A model generated the notes under the pieces. The model was not told where the DNA came from, ran no database searches, and saw nothing but the letters and a program-made list of their open reading frames with translations. DNA of 64,000 bases, taken from FEN-1099 sp964511015. GTDB lineage: Bacteria > Lernaellota > Lernaellaia > Lernaellales > Lernaellaceae. The number at the start of each line of letters is the position of its first letter. Positions within the stretch are counted from its first letter, which is position 1. Location: positions 1 to 64,000 of the forward strand of contig CAZEDX010000003.1 in assembly GCA_964511015.1 (NCBI GenBank), read 5' to 3'. Shown here one piece after another: positions 59,275 through 64,000 of the stretch. The translations under genes and the position numbers were made by a program.

Positions 59275-60396
59275 ATGGCCCACACCTATACTCCCGGATT
59301 GAAGGTCACCGACAGACATCTGGTGCGCAAGAACCGCATCTTGCCGCTCAAAGGTAATGTGCTGGTGCAGGTCGGCCAAACGGTCGCTCCCGACGACGTG
59401 GTCGCCCGCACGGAACTCCCCGGTGACGCAAAACTGATGAACGTTGCCAACCTGCTCGCGGTCGATCCGTCGGAAGTGCCGAGCAAGATGCTCAAGAAGG
59501 AAGGCGACACAGTGCAGGAAGGCGAGATCATTGCCTCCACCAAGAGCTTCTTTGGCGTCTTTAAAAGCCAAGCCGCCGCGGTGATGACCGGCACGATCGA
59601 AAAGGTCAATTCCGTTACCGGACAGGTGCTGCTCCGCGGCCCTTCCTTGCCGGTTGAAGTCAAAGCCTATGTGTCGGGACGGGTGGTCGAGATCCGGCCC
59701 CAGGAAGGCTGCGTCGTCGAAACCTGGGCCTCGTTCGTCCAGGGCATCTTCGGCGTTGGTGGCGAAACCAACGGCGAATTGATGATGGCCTGTCAACAAC
59801 CAGACCAAGGGCTGACGCCCGATCTCATCCGGGCTGACATGGCCGGCAAGGTCATCGTCGGCGGCAGCCGGGTGACCGCCGAAGCCCTGCAGAAGGCGAT
59901 TCAGCTCGGCGTGCGCGGCGTGGTGACCGGCGGTTTCGACGACAAAGACCTGCGCGACCTACTCGGTTACGACCTGGGTGTCGCCATCACCGGCACGGAG
60001 ACGCTGGGCATCACGCTGATCGTCACCGAGGGCTTTGGTGATATCAACATGGCGGCCAAAACCTTTGCGCTGCTCAAAGCGAAAGCCGGCCAGTCGGCAT
60101 GTATCAACGGCGCCACCCAGATCCGCGCCGGCGTGATCCGGCCCGAGATCGTCATCCCCATGGCCGCGCCGGCCGACGGGGAGGCCGTGGCGGTCGAACA
60201 CATTGCCAGCCTCGACATTGGCAGCCCGGTGCGCGTGATCCGCATGCCACACTTTGGCCGCATCGGCACGGTTAGCGCCCTGCCGACGGAACCGCAAGTG
60301 CTGGCGTCCGGCTCGAAGGCACGCGTGCTCGAGGTCGATTTCGGCGGCGAAAAGGCGATCGTGCCCCGGGCAAATGTCGAACTGATCGAGGGGTAA
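59275..60396 (+). CDS. Barrel-sandwich/KOW-like domain protein of the MutL-like operon
   Basis: 373 residues, ATG 9 bases after the ATPase stop. N-terminal repeats (KGNVLVQVGQTVAPDDVVARTE; KEGDTVQEGEIIAST; GTIEKVNSVTGQVLLRG) have the look of biotinyl-lipoyl or RnfC-type barrel-sandwich domains, but no lipoyl Lys is evident. A Rossmann-like middle (GKVIVGGSRVTAEALQKAIQLGVRGVVTGGF) and a small beta domain at the C terminus (GSPVRVIRMPHFGRIGTVSAL... KARVLEVDFGG, KOW-like) follow. No enzyme activity can be assigned; it may be a carrier or docking protein for the ATPase partner. Confidence 0.65.
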   Translation: MAHTYTPGLKVTDRHLVRKNRILPLKGNVLVQVGQTVAPDDVVARTELPGDAKLMNVANLLAVDPSEVPSKMLKKEGDTVQEGEIIASTKSFFGVFKSQAAAVMTGTIEKVNSVTGQVLLRGPSLPVEVKAYVSGRVVEIRPQEGCVVETWASFVQGIFGVGGETNGELMMACQQPDQGLTPDLIRADMAGKVIVGGSRVTAEALQKAIQLGVRGVVTGGFDDKDLRDLLGYDLGVAITGTETLGITLIVTEGFGDINMAAKTFALLKAKAGQSACINGATQIRAGVIRPEIVIPMAAPADGEAVAVEHIASLDIGSPVRVIRMPHFGRIGTVSALPTEPQVLASGSKARVLEVDFGGEKAIVPRANVELIEG

Positions 60397-60464
60397 GCCT
60401 CTCGCCGCTTTGTGTTCTCAATGTCTTTGTGTTTCAATTGCCGGATCGCTAAGGAGGTAATCAG

Positions 60465-61322
60465 ATGAAACCGAAGATCGGCGTAATCGGCGGCAGCGGC
60501 CTGTACGAAATGGAAGGCTTGGACAAGGTCAGTGAAGTGACGGTGGACACCCCGTTCGGCGCGCCCGCCGACCGGCTGGTGACCGGCGAGATCAAGGGCG
60601 TGCCGGTGGTATTTCTGCCCCGCCACGGCCGCGGCCACCGCTACCTGCCCACGGAAGTGCCCTACCGTGCCAACATTTGCGCGCTCAAGATGCTCGGCGT
60701 GACGCACGTGATCAGTGTCAGCGCCTGCGGCAGCTTGCAAGAAGAGTTCAAACCCGGCGACATCGTGGTCATCGACCAGCTCTTCGACCGCACACGCCAC
60801 CGCATCGATACGTTTTTCGGCGAGGGTATCGTCGCGCACGTCGGTTTCGGCGATCCGATCTGCGGCGGCCTGGCCAAGATGTTGTACGACACCGGCGTGA
60901 AGCTCGGCGTCACCATGCACTGGAAAGGCACCTACGTGTGCATGGAAGGCCCGCAATTCTCGACCCGCGCCGAAAGCGAAACCTACCGCGCACGCGGCTT
61001 TCACGTGATCGGCATGACCAATTACACCGAAGCGCGGCTGGCCCGCGAAGCCGAGCTGTGCTACGCGTCGCTGGCCCTGGTCACCGACTATGACTGCTGG
61101 CGGGTGCACGAGGCGGCGGTCGACGCGACCTCGGTGGTCGAAGTCATGCAGAGCAACGTCATCAAAGCCAAGAAGATCGTCGCGGCGGCCATTCCGCAGG
61201 TCAAAGACGAGGAATGCGCCTGCCACAACGCGCTACAGGTGGCGATCGTCACCGACCCGAGCGTCATTCCCCTGGAAACGAAACGGAAGCTGTTGCCCAT
61301 CATCGGGCGCTATATCAAATAG
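60465..61322 (+). CDS. mtnP: S-methyl-5'-thioadenosine phosphorylase
   Basis: 285 residues, AAGGAGG 9 bases before the ATG. It splits methylthioadenosine with phosphate into adenine and methylthioribose-1-phosphate for methionine salvage. Family blocks: IGVIGGSGLYEM, FLPRHGRGHRYLP, ISVSACGSLQEEF, TYVCMEGPQFSTRAESETYR, and NYTEARLAREAELCYASLALVTDYDCW. The DCW and SxE segments point to MTAP over purine nucleoside phosphorylase. A terminator follows. It may serve polyamine or radical-SAM chemistry, both of which release methylthioadenosine or 5'-deoxyadenosine. Confidence 0.93.
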   Translation: MKPKIGVIGGSGLYEMEGLDKVSEVTVDTPFGAPADRLVTGEIKGVPVVFLPRHGRGHRYLPTEVPYRANICALKMLGVTHVISVSACGSLQEEFKPGDIVVIDQLFDRTRHRIDTFFGEGIVAHVGFGDPICGGLAKMLYDTGVKLGVTMHWKGTYVCMEGPQFSTRAESETYRARGFHVIGMTNYTEARLAREAELCYASLALVTDYDCWRVHEAAVDATSVVEVMQSNVIKAKKIVAAAIPQVKDEECACHNALQVAIVTDPSVIPLETKRKLLPIIGRYIK

Positions 61323-61346
61323 CTTCCTCTTGCACGTCTGATTGCG

Positions 61347-61376
61347 CGGGGCGCGGCCGGCCGTGCCCCGTTTTCT
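61347..61376 (+). terminator. Rho-independent terminator after mtnP
   Basis: CGGGGC and GCCCCG arms around a GGCCGGCC core, then TTTTC. Confidence 0.75.
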
Positions 61377-61440
61377 TGAGCGCCGGGTTTGCCCGCCGCC
61401 CCCGCCCTTGTGATAGCATGACTGCCTGGAGGGGCGGTCG

Positions 61441-64000
61441 ATGAAAAGAAATCTTGGCACCAACGTGCTCGCCTTTGCCTTGCTGCAGGCCATGGCCGCG
61501 AGCTACCGGTGGCGGTCGGGTTTGCGCAGATTTTTGCACACGCGCGACGGGTGGATGGATTTCACCGTTGGCGTGCGTACCGCCGATGGGTCGGTGCAGG
61601 CCAGCATCCATTTTCATCACGGCAGCGCGAACGTGGCCCTGAGCATCCCGTCCGACTGTGACACCATCATGCAGTTCAAGAACAAGACTGTTCTGCGCAA
61701 GATGCTCAATCTGACGCCCGATGAAGTGATGAACCTGCTGCTCAAGAACGAGATGTCGCTCAGCGGCAACCTCGCCACGATGAGCAAGTTCAATTTTCTG
61801 CTGTCGCTGCTGTTGGAAAACAGGCACCGCAAGATGATGCAGAAGAAGCGTGAACGGCAAGCGGCCGAGCGGCACGATGACACCTGCGCCGCCGACCGTG
61901 AAGGGCCGCGCAAACTGGCCGACCGCCAACGCGAACTGTTGCGCGCCGCCAAATGCGACCAGGTGCAGTTCCTTGACGACCCCTATTTGGCCGACTACTC
62001 CCTGGCCGACTTCCCGCGGTTGGCCGAATTCCTACGTATCCACCGCACCCAGAAGCCGGAAGTCTGCGTCGAACGCGCGCTGTTGCTCACCGAGTGGTGC
62101 CGCGCCAACGGTTTCGAGACAGACCCCAGCGGCAAGGCCTGGGTACCGGTGATGCGCCAGGCGCTCGCTTTCCGCCATCTGATGAGCCGCCGCGCGCCGC
62201 GCATCCGCCACAACGACCTGCTGGCCGGCACCACGACCACCAAGGAAATCGGCGTTGTATTGTACCCGGAAACGCATGGCACAATGATCTGGGGCGAATT
62301 GCATTCAGCCCGCGAACGACTGCTCAACCCATACGACATCTCCGCCGAAACGCGTGATGTGTTGCACCATGACGTTTTCCCCTATTGGGAAAAGCGGAAC
62401 GTGCGCGAATATGTCCGCCGCGCGCATCAGCAGCCGCTGTGCCAACAGCTCGACGAACGCTTCGCGGTCTACTTCCTCTGGAAGACGGTGGCCGTATCGC
62501 ACACGATTCCGGACTTCCCCAAGCTGCTGGCTGTCGGCACCACCGGTTTGCGCTGGGAACTGGAAGAAGCTATCGGCCAGGCCGGAAACGACGAGGAGAA
62601 AAAGACTCAACTGCGCGCGATGCTGATCACGCTCGAAGCGCTTGAGATCTACGCCGACCATCTGGCCGAGGAAGCTGACAAGATGGCGCAAGTGGAGACG
62701 GCGCCGGAGCGGCAACGAGAGTTGCAGCAACTGGCCGAGGCTTGCCGGCGTGCCCCACGCCATCCGGCCCGGACGCTGCACGAGGCAATCAACGCAATCT
62801 GGATCGCTTGGATCTCCCTCCATATGGAAAACACCAACGCTGGTCTGTCGCTCGGGCGGCTCGACCAGTGGCTGCAGCCGTTCTTCGCCGCCGACCTGGA
62901 AGCAATTCGCGACGCCGGCCAACGGCGTGATTACATCCGCCGCGCCATCGAACTGGTCGGCTGTTTCTATCTGCGATGCACCGATCATCTGCCGCTCATT
63001 CCCGACATCGGCAACTTTCTGTTCGGGGGTTCGTCTTCCGACCAGGCGATCACGCTCGGCGGAGTCACGCCCGAAGGCCGCAACGCAGTCAACGACATGA
63101 CCTTCATTTTCCTGAAGGTCACCGAGATGCTCAGTATCCGCGACCCGAATGTCAACGCGCGGTACCACCCCAAGGTCAATTCCGACACCTATTTGCGACG
63201 CTTGTGCGAAGTGAATCTGATCACCGCGGCCACGCCTTCCATGCACAACGACGTCGCGGTCATGGCTTCGCTGGGTGAGTTCGCCTATCCGCCCGAGCAT
63301 CTGCGCGACTGGTCGGCCACCGGCTGTGTCGAGCCGACGCTTTCCGGGCGCCACATGGGCCATACCAACTGTATGATGATGAACATGGTCGCGGCGCTCG
63401 AAATGGCGCTCGACAATGGCCGCCACCCACTGATGGATTGGCGTTTCGGCCCGTTGACCGGCGAGGTGACCAACGGTGCCTTCACCGATTTTGATCATTT
63501 CTTCGACGCGTTCGCGCGGCAGTACCGTTTTTTGGTCGACCAATCTTGCGAATACAACAATATCCTGGGCCGAGCTCACGCCGTCATCCGGCCGACGCCG
63601 TTGCTCTCAACGCTCATCGACGGGTGTCGGCAGACGGGCCGCGACGCGTCAGCAGGAGGTGCCCGCTACAATTCCTCAGGCGCGGCGTGCATCGGCCTGG
63701 CCGATGTCACCGACTCGCTGATGGCAGTCAAACGTCTGGTCTTCGATGAAAAGAAGCTTTCCCTAGCTGAGCTTAAAAGGGCGGTCGACAGCAATTTCGC
63801 CAACGACCCGGCGCTGCTCGCCACGATTCGCCACCGCGTGCCGAAGTTCGGTTCGGGCGATCCCGAAGCACTGGCGATGGCCCGACGTGTGGCCAAGTTC
63901 ACCCACGACACATTTGGTGCCCACACCAACTACCGCGGCGGCAAATACACCGCCGGGTTCTGGTCGATGTCGAACCACGTCGCCTTCGGCTGTTTGACCG
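61441..64000 (+). CDS. Glycyl radical enzyme with an N-terminal SCP2-like domain (runs off window)
   Basis: 853 residues are in the window and the gene continues. Residues about 15-125 look like an SCP2 sterol-carrier fold (MDFTVGVRTADGSVQASIHFHHG... LKNEMSLSGNLATMSKFNFLLSLLL), then a linker with basic helices. From about 195 the pyruvate-formate-lyase/glycerol-dehydratase-type barrel follows: the catalytic Cys 629 in ATGCVEPTLSGR, GHTNCMMMN, GGARYNSSG and SNHVAFG. The Gly-radical loop (RVxG) lies beyond the window end. Its activating radical SAM enzyme is not in the window. Dehydratase, decarboxylase and lipid-adding sub-families are all possible; the SCP2 domain suggests a hydrophobic substrate. 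Confidence 0.85.
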   Translation, partial: MKRNLGTNVLAFALLQAMAASYRWRSGLRRFLHTRDGWMDFTVGVRTADGSVQASIHFHHGSANVALSIPSDCDTIMQFKNKTVLRKMLNLTPDEVMNLLLKNEMSLSGNLATMSKFNFLLSLLLENRHRKMMQKKRERQAAERHDDTCAADREGPRKLADRQRELLRAAKCDQVQFLDDPYLADYSLADFPRLAEFLRIHRTQKPEVCVERALLLTEWCRANGFETDPSGKAWVPVMRQALAFRHLMSRRAPRIRHNDLLAGTTTTKEIGVVLYPETHGTMIWGELHSARERLLNPYDISAETRDVLHHDVFPYWEKRNVREYVRRAHQQPLCQQLDERFAVYFLWKTVAVSHTIPDFPKLLAVGTTGLRWELEEAIGQAGNDEEKKTQLRAMLITLEALEIYADHLAEEADKMAQVETAPERQRELQQLAEACRRAPRHPARTLHEAINAIWIAWISLHMENTNAGLSLGRLDQWLQPFFAADLEAIRDAGQRRDYIRRAIELVGCFYLRCTDHLPLIPDIGNFLFGGSSSDQAITLGGVTPEGRNAVNDMTFIFLKVTEMLSIRDPNVNARYHPKVNSDTYLRRLCEVNLITAATPSMHNDVAVMASLGEFAYPPEHLRDWSATGCVEPTLSGRHMGHTNCMMMNMVAALEMALDNGRHPLMDWRFGPLTGEVTNGAFTDFDHFFDAFARQYRFLVDQSCEYNNILGRAHAVIRPTPLLSTLIDGCRQTGRDASAGGARYNSSGAACIGLADVTDSLMAVKRLVFDEKKLSLAELKRAVDSNFANDPALLATIRHRVPKFGSGDPEALAMARRVAKFTHDTFGAHTNYRGGKYTAGFWSMSNHVAFGCLT

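Noticed and set aside
57964..59808. 614-codon minus-strand open frame
   Set aside because: Antisense to the MutL-like gene, which has ASKHA motifs and operon overlaps.

Overview
The window is high-GC DNA from a Gram-negative bacterium with an outer membrane. It encodes many lipobox lipoproteins, an Omp85-type barrel, periplasmic murein hydrolases and L,D-transpeptidase. It comes from a draft assembly, because a 10-N scaffold gap lies inside a gene at 23270-23279. The mix of genes suggests a deep-branching deltaproteobacterial/Myxococcota-like or Lernaellota-like lineage: a secreted protein with an Asp-rich stalk ending in CGC, Cys-rich surface lipoproteins, a ferredoxin-thioredoxin-reductase-type protein and a glycyl radical enzyme. 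That placement is inference from gene style only. The glycyl radical enzyme and FTR-like protein point to at least part-time anaerobic life.

Layout. 1-11.4 kb: start of clpP (-), a penicillin-acylase-family lipoprotein, a rhodanese-like lipoprotein overlapping a creatininase-family gene, a TPR protein, greA, an alpha/beta hydrolase lacking its nucleophile, a DUF1015-serC operon, a PP2C phosphatase, and a glutaredoxin/FTR-like redox pair. 11.4-17.1 kb: a 0.7 kb gene-free stretch, the Asp-rich CGC-ended surface protein, an inverted repeat next to an aminotransferase relic, a lipoprotein hydrolase and a pentapeptide-TM-TPR fusion. 17.1-25.3 kb: a carbon-metabolism block with an IolD-like ThDP enzyme and RpiB-like isomerase on (+), facing mmsA, a split transketolase and a B12-type radical SAM gene on (-), with a decayed membrane-protein gene between them. 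25.5-30 kb: a tightly packed five-gene (-) operon (SGNH membrane protein, phosphoesterase, GNAT, Thr/Pro stalk protein, unknown). 30-32.9 kb: SppA, an EEP-family hydrolase and an MBL hydrolase.

33-34.8 kb: an AT-richer two-gene cassette (AAA ATPase plus a small protein with nuclease-like residues) beside tRNA-Arg and tRNA-Ala; this is the best candidate for an undescribed defence module. 35-45 kb: two lipoproteins, a helical secreted protein, then a cell-wall remodelling cluster (YcbB-type L,D-transpeptidase, MepA-LysM, M23 with a long C-terminal region, MltD-like transglycosylase) and tRNA-Val. 45-54.7 kb: a spermidine-synthase-like membrane protein and a three-gene envelope operon whose centre is a metallopeptidase, beta-propeller and Omp85 barrel in one chain. 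54.7-64 kb: fbp, bioY, a conserved-looking operon around a MutL/GlmL-type ASKHA ATPase, mtnP, and a glycyl radical enzyme carrying an N-terminal SCP2-like domain that runs off the window.

Promoters are mostly recognisable as TTGAC-like -35 plus about 17 bp plus TA...T -10, and several terminators are clear GC hairpins with T runs. Initiation often uses GTG, and many operon genes overlap by 4 bp.
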